Positions 43,818 through 52,474 of a stretch of DNA of 64,000 bases are shown piece by piece (position 1 is the stretch's first letter; each line of letters begins with the position of its first letter). The stretch comes from Poriferisodalis sp965237655 (GTDB taxonomy: Bacteria; Actinomycetota; Acidimicrobiia; Acidimicrobiales; Poriferisodalaceae). The notes below the pieces were generated by a model. It did not search any database, was not told the origin of the DNA, and was given only the letters and a program-made list of their open reading frames with translations. The position numbers and the translations under genes were made by a program. The stretch covers positions 1,054,001-1,118,000 of the forward strand of contig NZ_CBDEGB010000001.1 in the NCBI RefSeq assembly GCF_965237655.1. The letters run 5' to 3'.

Positions 43818-44789
43818 CTACTTGGCTGGCGCAAGAGCGCGGCGCAACGCGTGGGCTGTGAGCTCTTGGGCTTCGATGGCCTGATCCAGGAAGCGGGTCA
43901 TGCCGAAGAAGCCGTGGAACTGGCCGGGATACTCGATGAGCGTCGTGGGCACTTGGGATTCGGCGAGCTTTTTCGCGTAGTCGACGCCCTCGTCACGCAG
44001 CGGGTCATGGCCGGCCACGATGACGAGTGCGGGCGCCGCCCCAGACGGGTCGTCGACCGCGAGCGGGGCCGCGTAGGGGTTCTTTCGTTCCGACGGCGGG
44101 CAGTAGAGATCATCGAACCACTCCATCGTGGCGCGGGTCAGCAGGTAGCCCTCGGCGTTGGCGATCATCGAATGGGTGTCGCGGTCGTAATCGGTGACCG
44201 GGTAGATGAGCACCTGCAGTGCAGGCTGTCCGCAAGCGTCATCGTTCGCAGCTGCGTCGCGGCACATCAGCGCCACCGCGGCCGCCAGGTTGCCCCCTGC
44301 GCTGTCGCCGCCGATGGCGACGCGCCGCGAGTCGACGCCTAGCTCAGCGGCGTTGTTGATCACCCATTGCGTGGTAGCGCAGCAGTCGTTCGGACCCGCG
44401 GGAAATGGGTGCTCGGGAGCGAGGCGGTAGTCCACCGACACCGTGACAACGCCAGCCAGCATCGTGAGGGAGCGGCACGTCAGGTCATGGGTCTCGATGC
44501 TGCCGACGACCCAGCCGCCGCCGTGGAAGTACACGAGGCAGCCGAGCACGCCACTGTGGTCAGCTGTCAAAGCACCGTCGCCGGGTCGGTAGATGCGAAC
44601 CGCAATGTCGTTGCCATCAGGCCCGGGGATCGTTCGGTCCTCAGTGCTCGCGACGTCGACCTCCAGGCCACCGGGGGGCAACTCCTCGAAGCCCTTGCGG
44701 GCACGATCGGGGCCAACATCCTGAAACGTCGGTCGGTCCAAGGCGTTGAGCTGGGCAATGACAAGGGATGCTTCTGCTTCAAGAGTCAC
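43818..44789 (-). CDS. Alpha/beta hydrolase fold-3 (HSL-like) esterase
   Basis: 323-aa carboxylesterase of the hormone-sensitive-lipase family. YFHGGGWVVGS (oxyanion motif HGGG), GGDSAGGNLA (nucleophile Ser) and late GHDPLRDEGVDYAKKL and FHGF (Asp and His of the triad) are all present. It acts on short-chain esters in most known cases. 13 bp upstream of the VOC gene on the same strand, so probably co-transcribed. Confidence 0.9.
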   Translation of the reverse strand: MTLEAEASLVIAQLNALDRPTFQDVGPDRARKGFEELPPGGLEVDVASTEDRTIPGPDGNDIAVRIYRPGDGALTADHSGVLGCLVYFHGGGWVVGSIETHDLTCRSLTMLAGVVTVSVDYRLAPEHPFPAGPNDCCATTQWVINNAAELGVDSRRVAIGGDSAGGNLAAAVALMCRDAAANDDACGQPALQVLIYPVTDYDRDTHSMIANAEGYLLTRATMEWFDDLYCPPSERKNPYAAPLAVDDPSGAAPALVIVAGHDPLRDEGVDYAKKLAESQVPTTLIEYPGQFHGFFGMTRFLDQAIEAQELTAHALRRALAPAK

Positions 44790-44889
44790 GGCGGGAGCAT
44801 ATGACTGTGACGCAGCAGGCTGCTGGGCAATGCCTCAGCTAGCCGTCGTCGCGGGCGAACAGTGTCGCGGACGCCCCTGCGAGCGGCTC

Positions 44890-45741
44890 CTATGCAGCGA
44901 CCAGCGGCTCGAGGTGGGAGCGGATGGACCGCGCGATCGCCGCGCCGTCTTGCATCGGGCCAAAGTGACCGAATTCCGAGAAGACCTCGAGTCGACCGTC
45001 GCCGAGGGCTTCGGCGATCGGCTGTGCGAGCTTGGGCGGGATGTCGTTGCGCATGGCCCCGCTGCCACCCCGAGCCACGACGGCAGGACATCTGATAGTG
45101 CCGAGTCGGGTGTACTCGATCGAAAGGCCGGTCACGTAAATGCGCGCCTCAGTGTCCCCCGAGCAGGAGAGTCGGACGGCACCGTCATCCGTCGGGTACG
45201 TGCCCAACTCCAAGTAGGCGCGCACCGCCTCGGGCTCGCAGCCCGAGAAGGGCGGTTTGGACACGAATCGCTCGTACGCCTCGTCGAGGCTCTCGAAGTG
45301 GATGCGTCGCCTCCGAGAGGCTTGCACGAGCGGGTGATCGGCCTCTGGCCGGGGCGAGCCGGGCGGAGCCAGCAGCGGCTCATACAACCACAGTCCCGTG
45401 TAGGAACCCGGTTGAGCCAGCTCGGCGAGCAGCAAGCTGGACCCCCCCAGCGAGTGACCGGCTGCGAGCAGCGGCTCGCCGCCGAGCGGTCCTGCGGCGG
45501 CCAGCACCTCGTCGACGAAGCGGCTGCGCTCGACGGACATGTCGTCGTGCTGGGGCCGCGCTGCGCCGTGGCCACGGAAGTCGAGTCCCCAGCAGCGGAA
45601 GCCATCCTGCAGGTGCGGCACCACTGTGGCCCACATGCCGGCGTTGAGACTGTTGCCGTGTGTCAGCAGCAGCGGTGCCCCGCTGCCGCCCATGTCGTGG
45701 AGCACCGCATGCTCCCCGTCGGAACCCGTCAGACGGATCAT
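44890..45741 (-). CDS. Alpha/beta hydrolase
   Basis: 283-aa alpha/beta hydrolase: THGNSLNAGMW (oxyanion), LDFRGHGAARP, AGHSLGGSS with Ser nucleophile, C-terminal EFGHFGPMQDG with catalytic His. Substrate not deducible. ATG 45741 (MIRLTGSDGEH) is preferred over the long upstream extension, which overlaps the neighbour and is low-complexity. Confidence 0.87.
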   Translation of the reverse strand: MIRLTGSDGEHAVLHDMGGSGAPLLLTHGNSLNAGMWATVVPHLQDGFRCWGLDFRGHGAARPQHDDMSVERSRFVDEVLAAAGPLGGEPLLAAGHSLGGSSLLLAELAQPGSYTGLWLYEPLLAPPGSPRPEADHPLVQASRRRRIHFESLDEAYERFVSKPPFSGCEPEAVRAYLELGTYPTDDGAVRLSCSGDTEARIYVTGLSIEYTRLGTIRCPAVVARGGSGAMRNDIPPKLAQPIAEALGDGRLEVFSEFGHFGPMQDGAAIARSIRSHLEPLVAA

Positions 45742-45799
45742 CTCGGAGCTATCTCGAAGCTGCCCTGGGCCGAAAATACGGCCGCGCCCGCCACCGGCG

Positions 45800-46540
45800 T
45801 CAACTGAGCTGGCGGGCGAAGAGGTCGTGCAGGAGTTCCCAGTGGCGCTCAGCCGCGTACTTGTCGTATGCGAAGCGCTGCGGGAAGACGAATCCATGAT
45901 GAACGCCTTCGAGCCAGTGGCAATTCGCGTTGGTGCCCGCCTCGACGAACGAAGCGCACAGCCGGTCATAGTGGGCGCGGTCGACGTAGTCGTCGAACTC
46001 GGCGGCCAGCACCAGCACTTCGCCCTTGATGTCCGCGGAGCGACGGTGCGGCGAGTCGTCTGCGTCGACAGCCAATCGCACACCGTGCACCGAGATGGCC
46101 GCTGTGATCGTTTCGGGGAACTCGGCTGCGATCCACAGCGCCATCGGGCCGGTCATGCAGTAGCCGGTCGTGCCGACTTGGTCGGTGCTGGCCGAGCTGT
46201 CGGATTCGGCGTGGGTCAGCATCGCCTCGGCGTCACGGGCGACCATGGCGTTGGACAGTCTCGACATCATCCCGAACATGAATTCGACGCTCGCGGGATC
46301 GTCGCGCAGCACGGTAAAGCCCGGGGTCTCGCGGTAGTACAGGTTCGGCAGCATCACGTAGTACCCGACCGTTGCGATGCGCCGCGCCATGTCCAGCAGC
46401 TCATCGCGCTTGCCGGGAGCGTCCATCAAGAACAGCACCGTGGGGAACGGTCCCGGCCGGAGCTCGGTGAGCTCGGGACGCACGACGAAAGTGCTCATCA
46501 CGCCATCGCCCGTGTCGATTGCCACATGTTCTTCGAACAT
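45800..46540 (-). CDS. Dienelactone hydrolase family protein
   Basis: 246-aa protein of the DLH family. The nucleophile elbow is GYCMTG, with Cys in place of Ser as in carboxymethylenebutenolidase. N-terminus VAIDTGDGVMSTFVVRP; C-terminal region with catalytic Asp (AAEFDDYVD) and His (GVHHGFVFP). Dienelactone hydrolases open lactones in chloroaromatic breakdown; many relatives have other esterase roles. 58 bp upstream of the alpha/beta hydrolase on the same strand. Confidence 0.88.
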   Translation of the reverse strand: MFEEHVAIDTGDGVMSTFVVRPELTELRPGPFPTVLFLMDAPGKRDELLDMARRIATVGYYVMLPNLYYRETPGFTVLRDDPASVEFMFGMMSRLSNAMVARDAEAMLTHAESDSSASTDQVGTTGYCMTGPMALWIAAEFPETITAAISVHGVRLAVDADDSPHRRSADIKGEVLVLAAEFDDYVDRAHYDRLCASFVEAGTNANCHWLEGVHHGFVFPQRFAYDKYAAERHWELLHDLFARQLS

Positions 46541-46738
46541 CGTTGCCTCCCTCGATGCCGTAACTGCCAGTGCGGTCGAAGCTGCAGTCCCCGATGCGGT
46601 CCTGCGTGCGCGTCATCCGGCGCTTTGACGCTAGTCGGAGGCGCGTCTCCACGAGCTCGAGCACATGGCGCGGCCCGTCGCAGCCTTGGCGTGCCGCCCG
46701 CGAGCGCCCGAACAGCCCGCAACTAAGCTGCGGCGCCG

Positions 46739-48493
46739 ATGGCTGCTGACACATCGGAAGGCGCCGTCCACTACGAACCGGACGATGCGTGTCCGGCACG
46801 GGTGAGCATGAGCGTCGGCCTGCAGGGCGTGCTCCTGATCATGGGGCCGACCGTTCTGTTGGCATCGTTCGCCGCGCATGCCAGCGACCAGGACGCCAGT
46901 TATGTGTCGTGGACGGTGTTCGCCGCGCTGCTGGTCAGCGGAATCCTCACTGCTCTGCAAGCGAGCCGTGTCGGAAGATTCGGCTCCGGGATGTCGTTCA
47001 TGGTGAGCGCATCACCGTCCTATGTGGCCATATCGGTGCTCGCACTCGCCGAAGGCGGGCCGACCATGCTGTCGAGCCTGACTGCGGCTGCAGCGATCTC
47101 ATATCTCTCGCTGTCGCTGTGGCTGCCAAAGCTGCGCAAGATCATCACGCCGCTGGTCTCGGGCACCGTGCTGATGCTGATCGCCGTCACGCTGCTGCCC
47201 GCGTCGTTCAACGGAATCTCGGACGTACCCGAAGGCACAGCGGCAGCCGGCGGTGTGATCGTCGGCCTGGTGACGCTGGTCGCTGCGACGGTGCTGACTC
47301 TGGCATCACGCGGGGTATGGAGGATCATGGCGCCGCTCATGACGATCGGAGCGGGTTGCGCAGTTGCCCTGATGTTCGGGATGTACGACCCCCAGGTGAT
47401 CGTCGATGCGCCGTGGGTGGGCCTTCCGGGCTCAGGGTTCCCCAGCTTCGAGCCGAATTTCGGCGCGAGCTTTTGGTCGCTGCTGCCGGTGTTCGCGCTC
47501 GTGGCGCTTGTCGACGGCATCAAGAACATCGGCGACAACGTGCTCGTGCAGCAGCAGTCCTACCGCACTCCACGCGTCACCGACTTCCGTCGCGTGCAGG
47601 GCTCGATCAACGTCACCGGTGCCGGCTTGGTGCTGGCCGGAGCGGTCGGGTCGCCACCCCTGTGCAGCTGGGGGACCTACAGCACGGCACTCACCAATTT
47701 CACCGGGGTCGCGGCACGACGTGTCGGGTACTACATCGGTGCAGCCTTGGTGGCGCTGGCCCTGCTCCCGAAACTGACGGCTGTTCTGCTCGCCGTCCCG
47801 GGCCCGGTCGCAGGGGCGTACCTCTTGAGCATTGTGGGGCTGCTGTTCGTCGGCGGCATCCGAACGGCGAGCCAAGGGGGACTCGACGGCCGGGATGCAG
47901 TCATATTGGGCGTATCTTTCGCTGTCGGTGCCGGCGTCGATCAGGGCACGCTCATCGCCGATCTGCTCGGCGGCGTGTGGGGACCGCTGGCCAACAACGG
48001 GGTCACGGTCGGCGCGCTCTTGGCGATTGTGATGGTGTGGCTCACCAATCTCTTCGGGGGGCGGGACCGCAGGCGTCTTGAGGTCGCGCTGAGCATTGAC
48101 TGCCTTCGCGAGCTCGACGAGTACCTCGCGTCGATCGCTGCCCGACTCGGCTGGAACGGCCCGTCGACGCATCGGCTGCGCTCTGTTGGTGAGGAGACAC
48201 TGATGAGCCTGCTCGACTTGGACGAGTCCAGCTCTGGCGACGTCGTGCCCCGACTGATCGTTGCGGCGCGTCCCACAAGAACCGTGGTGGAACTTGAGTT
48301 CATGGCCGTCTTCGACGAAGAGAACCTCGAGGACCGGCTCGCGTACCTGGGCGAGGAAGCCGAGGGCGCCGCGGGTTCCGTCGACGCAAGCACGATGACG
48401 CTGCGCCTGCTCCGCCACTACACATCGTCGGTGCAGCATCAGAAGTACTACGGCCTCGATGTCGTTACTGTGCAGGTCAAGGGGTCGCGCTAA
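46739..48493 (+). CDS. NCS2 purine/xanthine-type permease with RsbW-like C-terminal domain
   Basis: 584 aa. Residues about 20-440 are a nucleobase:cation symporter-2 permease with 12-14 helices (FGSGMSFMVSASPSYV, VDGIKNIGDNVLVQQQSYR, GSPPLCSWGTYSTALTNFTGVAARRVGYYIGAA). Canonical NCS2 substrate residues are only partly recognisable. Residues about 450-584 are an extra soluble domain: RRLEVALSIDCLRELDEYLASIA, RLRSVGEETLMSLLDL, LRLLRHYTSSVQHQKYYGLDVVTVQV, which looks like a degenerate GHKL/RsbW-type ATPase fold. NCS2 proteins usually end soon after the last helix, so the tail is notable. Confidence 0.8.
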   Translation: MAADTSEGAVHYEPDDACPARVSMSVGLQGVLLIMGPTVLLASFAAHASDQDASYVSWTVFAALLVSGILTALQASRVGRFGSGMSFMVSASPSYVAISVLALAEGGPTMLSSLTAAAAISYLSLSLWLPKLRKIITPLVSGTVLMLIAVTLLPASFNGISDVPEGTAAAGGVIVGLVTLVAATVLTLASRGVWRIMAPLMTIGAGCAVALMFGMYDPQVIVDAPWVGLPGSGFPSFEPNFGASFWSLLPVFALVALVDGIKNIGDNVLVQQQSYRTPRVTDFRRVQGSINVTGAGLVLAGAVGSPPLCSWGTYSTALTNFTGVAARRVGYYIGAALVALALLPKLTAVLLAVPGPVAGAYLLSIVGLLFVGGIRTASQGGLDGRDAVILGVSFAVGAGVDQGTLIADLLGGVWGPLANNGVTVGALLAIVMVWLTNLFGGRDRRRLEVALSIDCLRELDEYLASIAARLGWNGPSTHRLRSVGEETLMSLLDLDESSSGDVVPRLIVAARPTRTVVELEFMAVFDEENLEDRLAYLGEEAEGAAGSVDASTMTLRLLRHYTSSVQHQKYYGLDVVTVQVKGSR

Positions 48494-48583
48494 CACGGAG
48501 CTGGCCACCTGACCACAGCGCGCACGCATCTGTGCTGACAGCACGTGCGGTTGCCGGATGAGGCCCCGACGGAGGGGACGACC

Positions 48584-50302
48584 ATGAAGGATCTGCTGAT
48601 TCGAGGCGGCACGGTGGTGGACGGCACGGGTGCCGAGCCACGCCGTGCCGACGTGCGCATCTCCGATGGCGTCGTTGCCGAGATTTCCGAGTCGCCCGGT
48701 GCACTGGCCGGCCGGCGGGCCGACCGGATCATCGACGCAGAGGGCCATGTCGTCACGCCGGGATTCGTTGACGTGCACACCCACATGGATGCGCAGATTG
48801 CCTGGGATCCGATGGGCGAGAGCTCGTGCTTCCACGGCGTGACCACCGTTGTGATGGGCAACTGCGGCTTCACGCTGGCACCTGCTCGCAGCGACGCCCG
48901 TCACCTGGTGGTGCGCAACCTCGAACGAGCCGAGGACATCTCTGCCGAGGCGATGGCCGCAGGCATCGACTGGACTTGGGAGACCTTCCCCGAGTACCTC
49001 GATTTCGTCGACGCGACGCCCAAGGGCATCAACTACGCGGGCTACTTGGGCCACTCGGCGCTGCGCACATGGGCGATGGGCGAAGCGGCATTCGAGCGCG
49101 GCGCCAACGCCGAAGAGCTGGCACTCATGGTCGGGCAGCTGCGCGACTCGCTGCATGCCGGCGCGGTCGGTTTCACCACATCGCTCTCGTACAACCACGA
49201 GACCTCCGACAACCGTCCGATTGCCTCCCGGCTGGCGGAGTGGTCCGAGATCGACGCGCTCGTCAGCGAGATGGGTGCGATGGGCGCGGGCATCTTCGAG
49301 CTCGCCAACCATCCCGACCTTCGAACCCGCGACGCTCAGCGCCGGGAGGCCTATATCGCCAAGGTGGTCGAGCTGGGGGCGCGCACCGGAGTGCCGATCA
49401 CCTTCGGAATGCTGGCGCTGTCCAGCGCTGAGCATCACTGGAAGCCAGTGATGGATCTGGTCGATCGGCTGAATGCCGCCGGAGGCGCCTCATGGGCCCA
49501 GGTCCTCACCCGGCAGTTCGGGGTGCTGCTGTCGTTCCGCAGCCGCCTGCCGTTCGACGCACTGCCGGCGTGGCGAGACTTCCGCAAGGCGCCGCTCGCT
49601 GAACAGCGCGTCGCGCTGGAGGATCCTGCGACGCGGGCAAGGTTGGTAGCTGAGGCGACCCATGGCGACTACGGGCGCGCCATCGGTGCAGAGGCTCGCA
49701 AGCCCCAGTGGGAGCACGTATACCCCCTGACTCAGCCGCTCCCGCCGTTCCGGTCGATGGCCGAGATTGCCGCAGAGCGCCGAGTCGACCCGATGGAGGC
49801 CTTCGTGGACGTCGCGCTCGACAGCGACCTCGAGCTGTTCTTCATCCAGGCCGCAGCGAACCAAGACCAGGATCTGGTGCTGAAACTGATGAAGCACCCG
49901 CGCGCGATCCCCACGTTCTCCGACAGTGGTGCGCATGTCACCCAGATCATGGATTCGTCGCTGCAGACCCACCTTCTGGGGCACTGGGTGCGCGACCGCC
50001 AGGAGTTCACAATGGCCGAGGCAGTGCATCGCATCACCCAGGTCCCCGCCGTGGCGTGGGGCTTCGCCGACCGGGGGGTGCTCACTCCGGGCATGGCTGC
50101 CGATGTCAATGTGTTCGACCCTGACACCATCTCGCCAGACCTGCCCGAGCTCGTACACGACCTGCCCGCGGGTGCTGCCCGGCTGCGCCAAACCGCCACG
50201 GGCTTCGCCGCCACGATCGTCAACGGCGAGGTCATCACCGAGCATGGCAAGTTGACCGGTGCCGTGCCGGGCCGCCTGCTGAGGGGACCGCTGGCGCGCT
50301 GA
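48584..50302 (+). CDS. N-acyl-D-amino-acid deacylase/amidohydrolase family protein
   Basis: 572-aa metal-dependent amidohydrolase of the D-aminoacylase branch. HTH motif H65-T-H67 (FVDVHTHMDAQ), VVMGNCGFTLAP (the Cys/Asn metal region), DSGAHV near the C-terminus and a final beta-sandwich segment (GMAADVNVFDPDTI). Hydrolyses N-acyl-D-amino acids or related amides. ATG 48584 after GGAGGGGACGACC. Function within the family is inferred. Confidence 0.88.
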   Translation: MKDLLIRGGTVVDGTGAEPRRADVRISDGVVAEISESPGALAGRRADRIIDAEGHVVTPGFVDVHTHMDAQIAWDPMGESSCFHGVTTVVMGNCGFTLAPARSDARHLVVRNLERAEDISAEAMAAGIDWTWETFPEYLDFVDATPKGINYAGYLGHSALRTWAMGEAAFERGANAEELALMVGQLRDSLHAGAVGFTTSLSYNHETSDNRPIASRLAEWSEIDALVSEMGAMGAGIFELANHPDLRTRDAQRREAYIAKVVELGARTGVPITFGMLALSSAEHHWKPVMDLVDRLNAAGGASWAQVLTRQFGVLLSFRSRLPFDALPAWRDFRKAPLAEQRVALEDPATRARLVAEATHGDYGRAIGAEARKPQWEHVYPLTQPLPPFRSMAEIAAERRVDPMEAFVDVALDSDLELFFIQAAANQDQDLVLKLMKHPRAIPTFSDSGAHVTQIMDSSLQTHLLGHWVRDRQEFTMAEAVHRITQVPAVAWGFADRGVLTPGMAADVNVFDPDTISPDLPELVHDLPAGAARLRQTATGFAATIVNGEVITEHGKLTGAVPGRLLRGPLAR

Positions 50303-50345
50303 ACGGTTCAGCTGCTCGCCGAAGTCGGCGGGGTACTGGCGAAAT

Positions 50346-51212
50346 TCAAGAATTCAGGCTGCCGCGCTTGTGGGTGACACCGGGGTTGGGGCGGTTGCCG
50401 ACGTACGCACTGCCGTAGTTGGGCTCGCGGATCCACTCGATGCCGGCAACGGCCGCACCGAGGTCCTGCCGAACGTCCTTCCACGCTGCCACGAGCCGGT
50501 CTTCAGCCTCGTAGTCGAAGGGGTCGCCCAGCCGTTGCTCGAGTGCGCCGCCGCGTTCGAGCGGGTGATCGGCCAGCCAGCGAGCAGCGGCGCGCCACGC
50601 CTCGGTGGGCGCCAGCACGTCCTGATAGCCGAGATCCCGCACGGTCGGCCCGATGTCGAGCACCCGGTGGGTGGTGGACCAGCTGCCCACGAGCGGTCGT
50701 GCGGGCACTGCGAGGTCGTACGGCAGCGAAACCAGCTCCCAGCTGTGGCCGAGCTCGTCGGCGACGATCTCGGCGATCTGAGCGATCGTGAGCGCAGACG
50801 AGTCAGCCACGTTGTAGATGCCGCCGAGGGCCGCAGGGGGCGCATCGCAGGCCAGCAGCGTGGCGTGCGCAGCGTTGCCGACCCATCCTTGGCTCTTGAC
50901 CGTCAGACCGCCGTCGGCCACCACCAGATGGGCGCGCCGGTCGAGGGCTCGTCGCACCAGCGGCCATTCACGAGGCAGCGGCTGACGGGGACCGTACAGC
51001 CGGGGGTAACGCAGGTGGATGGCCTTCGGATGCTGCTCGAAGACAGCCTCTTCGGTGACCCGGATCATCCGCAGCTTGCGGAACTCCTCGCCGTCGCCGA
51101 CTAATGACGCTCCGTGCGGCAGTGGCACTGGCATGCCGAGCGGGAAGACCTCGTCGGGACTGCCGAAGCCCCGGTAAACGCCCACGACAAGCGCTGTTTG
51201 GCGTGCGGTCAC
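50346..51212 (-). CDS. NAD-dependent epimerase/dehydratase family protein lacking its Rossmann N-terminus
   Basis: 288 aa from GTG 51212. The visible part matches the C-terminal two thirds of extended SDR epimerases (VYRGFGSPDEVFPLGMPVP, AIHLRYPRLYGPRQPLPREWPLVRRAL, GGIYNVADSSALTIAQIAEIVADEL). The first ~100 residues with GxxGxxG are absent: upstream sequence to 51305 in this frame is unrelated and the next gene runs divergently. So it is either truncated and inactive or a moonlighting fragment. Could be annotated as a pseudogene. Confidence 0.7.
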   Translation of the reverse strand: MTARQTALVVGVYRGFGSPDEVFPLGMPVPLPHGASLVGDGEEFRKLRMIRVTEEAVFEQHPKAIHLRYPRLYGPRQPLPREWPLVRRALDRRAHLVVADGGLTVKSQGWVGNAAHATLLACDAPPAALGGIYNVADSSALTIAQIAEIVADELGHSWELVSLPYDLAVPARPLVGSWSTTHRVLDIGPTVRDLGYQDVLAPTEAWRAAARWLADHPLERGGALEQRLGDPFDYEAEDRLVAAWKDVRQDLGAAVAGIEWIREPNYGSAYVGNRPNPGVTHKRGSLNS

Positions 51213-51325
51213 GGGGTCATTGTGTCTTGCATTGCAGGCGGTCGCTGTGAGGTAATGCCGGTGCGCGACGTGTAGCTTCGTACCGACCACCTTTCGCATT
51301 GACACGATGAGACCAGGGGGATGCT

Positions 51326-51568
51326 GTGGCGACCAAGGCTGGAGAGCGTCTGGAGTTCGACGGTGGTGTGCAGGTCATCGTCACCAAGGGCGGTGACGCC
51401 AACATTTCCACGTCCGCAGGTGGCGAAGGCCTGAAGGTAGGCAAGCGCTACCAGGACCCCGATTCCGGCATCGAAGTGCTTGTCACCAAGCCGGGCGCGG
51501 TGACCTTGCTGTGCGACGGCAAGGACATGGCACTGCAGGAGCCGAAGAAGACCAAGTCGGCCGACTGA
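51326..51568 (+). CDS. Small desulforedoxin-like protein with lost metal ligands
   Basis: 80 aa. The C-terminal half GKRYQDPDSGIEVLVTKPGAVTLLCDGKDMALQE has the length and layout of a desulforedoxin domain (GxxYxCxxCGxxVxVxxxGxxxLxCCGxxM), but the first Cys pair reads DPDS and the second reads LCDG, so metal binding is likely lost. The N-terminal half repeats a related pattern (LEFDGGVQVIVTKGGDANI). GTG start at 51326 after CAGGGGGATGCT. Function unknown. Confidence 0.6.
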   Translation: MATKAGERLEFDGGVQVIVTKGGDANISTSAGGEGLKVGKRYQDPDSGIEVLVTKPGAVTLLCDGKDMALQEPKKTKSAD

Positions 51569-51630
51569 GGCCGATCAGCGGGCACGGGGCCGACTGAGGC
51601 GGATCAGCGGGCACGGGGCCGACTGAGGCG
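51560..51630 (+). repeat. 29-bp tandem repeat spanning a stop codon
   Basis: Units begin at 51560, 51589 and 51618 (third partial), each starting GCCGACTGAGGC. The TGA in the first unit is the stop of the 80-aa gene. One base differs between the two full copies. Confidence 0.9.
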
Positions 51631-51677
51631 TCCGACTCGGACAACCTGCGCCGGCCACCCAAGGGGGTGGTGGCACC

Positions 51678-52373
51678 CTGAAACGCATCGAGCACATCCT
51701 GAGCGGCGGCGAACTGGATCGCGCCGCAGCCCGAGCGCTGGTTGAGCTTTGCGCGTCGGTGCGTGAGGCGCGAGAGCCGGCGGTACTCATCCTGCGAAAT
51801 GAGCCCGGCACCGACTTCTGCTCGGGCATCAGCTTCGATCCACTTGAGCTGCAGCCCGATCCGGCATCCGCGCTGGCCGCTGTGCGGAGCCCAGTGATCT
51901 GTGCCGTCAGCGGCGAGTGCTCCGGTGCGGGCCTAGAGATCGCTCTGGCCTGTGATGTGCGCCTGTGCGACCCCACTGCGCACTTTTCGATGCGTACTGC
52001 GCTTGATGGCGGGCTGCCAGCGTGGGGCGGCACGCAGCGCTTGCCTCGCGCCGTGGGAGCGTCGCGCGCCAGTGCAATGTTGCTCTTGGGCGCCGCCGTC
52101 GACAGTCCGACCGCGCTGGCGTGGGGGCTCACCCATGCGGTCGAAGAAGATCTCGACAGTGCCGTCGAGCGTTGGCTCGACGACTTGGCAGGCGCAGGAC
52201 CTCTCGCGCTGGAATTCGCCAAGGAAGCCGTCCATCGGGGCGCCGAGATGCCCCTTGCTGACGGCCTCCGCCTCGAAGGCGACCTGAACCACCAACTCGC
52301 GGCCACCGAGGACCGCGCCGAAGGGCTCGCCGCGTTCTTCGACAAGCGCCCCCCAGACTTCGCAGGGCGTTAG
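51678..52373 (+). CDS. Enoyl-CoA hydratase/isomerase family protein, short N-terminus
   Basis: Crotonase-fold protein. FCSGISFDPLEL and SGECSGAGLEIALACDV (oxyanion hole) and GGLPAWGGTQRLPRAVG are clear. The frame opens after TGA 51624 and contains no ATG; GTG 51759 would cut off the first conserved strand, so I mark CTG 51678 (LKRIEHILSGGELDRAAAR) as the likely coding start. The usual first ~15 residues are missing. The 29-bp tandem repeat just upstream may have destroyed or replaced the original start. Stop codon lies in a second tandem repeat. Confidence 0.75.
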   Translation: MKRIEHILSGGELDRAAARALVELCASVREAREPAVLILRNEPGTDFCSGISFDPLELQPDPASALAAVRSPVICAVSGECSGAGLEIALACDVRLCDPTAHFSMRTALDGGLPAWGGTQRLPRAVGASRASAMLLLGAAVDSPTALAWGLTHAVEEDLDSAVERWLDDLAGAGPLALEFAKEAVHRGAEMPLADGLRLEGDLNHQLAATEDRAEGLAAFFDKRPPDFAGR

Positions 52374-52474
52374 CCATGCGAAGCATCAGACTCGGTGCAG
52401 GGCGTTAGCCATGCGAAGCATCAGACTCGGTGCAGGGCGTTAGCCATGCGAAGCATCAGACTCGGTGCAGGGCG
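52362..52474 (+). repeat. 35-bp tandem repeat (3 copies) spanning a stop codon
   Basis: Three perfect 35-bp units at 52362, 52397 and 52432, then the first 8 bases of a fourth. Each starts GCAGGGCGTTAGCC. The TAG of the first unit ends the enoyl-CoA hydratase gene; the next gene's ATG follows the partial fourth unit directly. Confidence 0.95.

Noticed and set aside
47432..49438. Long open frame (668 codons) on the minus strand across the permease and deacylase genes
   Set aside because: Antisense to two well-supported genes; composition is that of a shadow frame.
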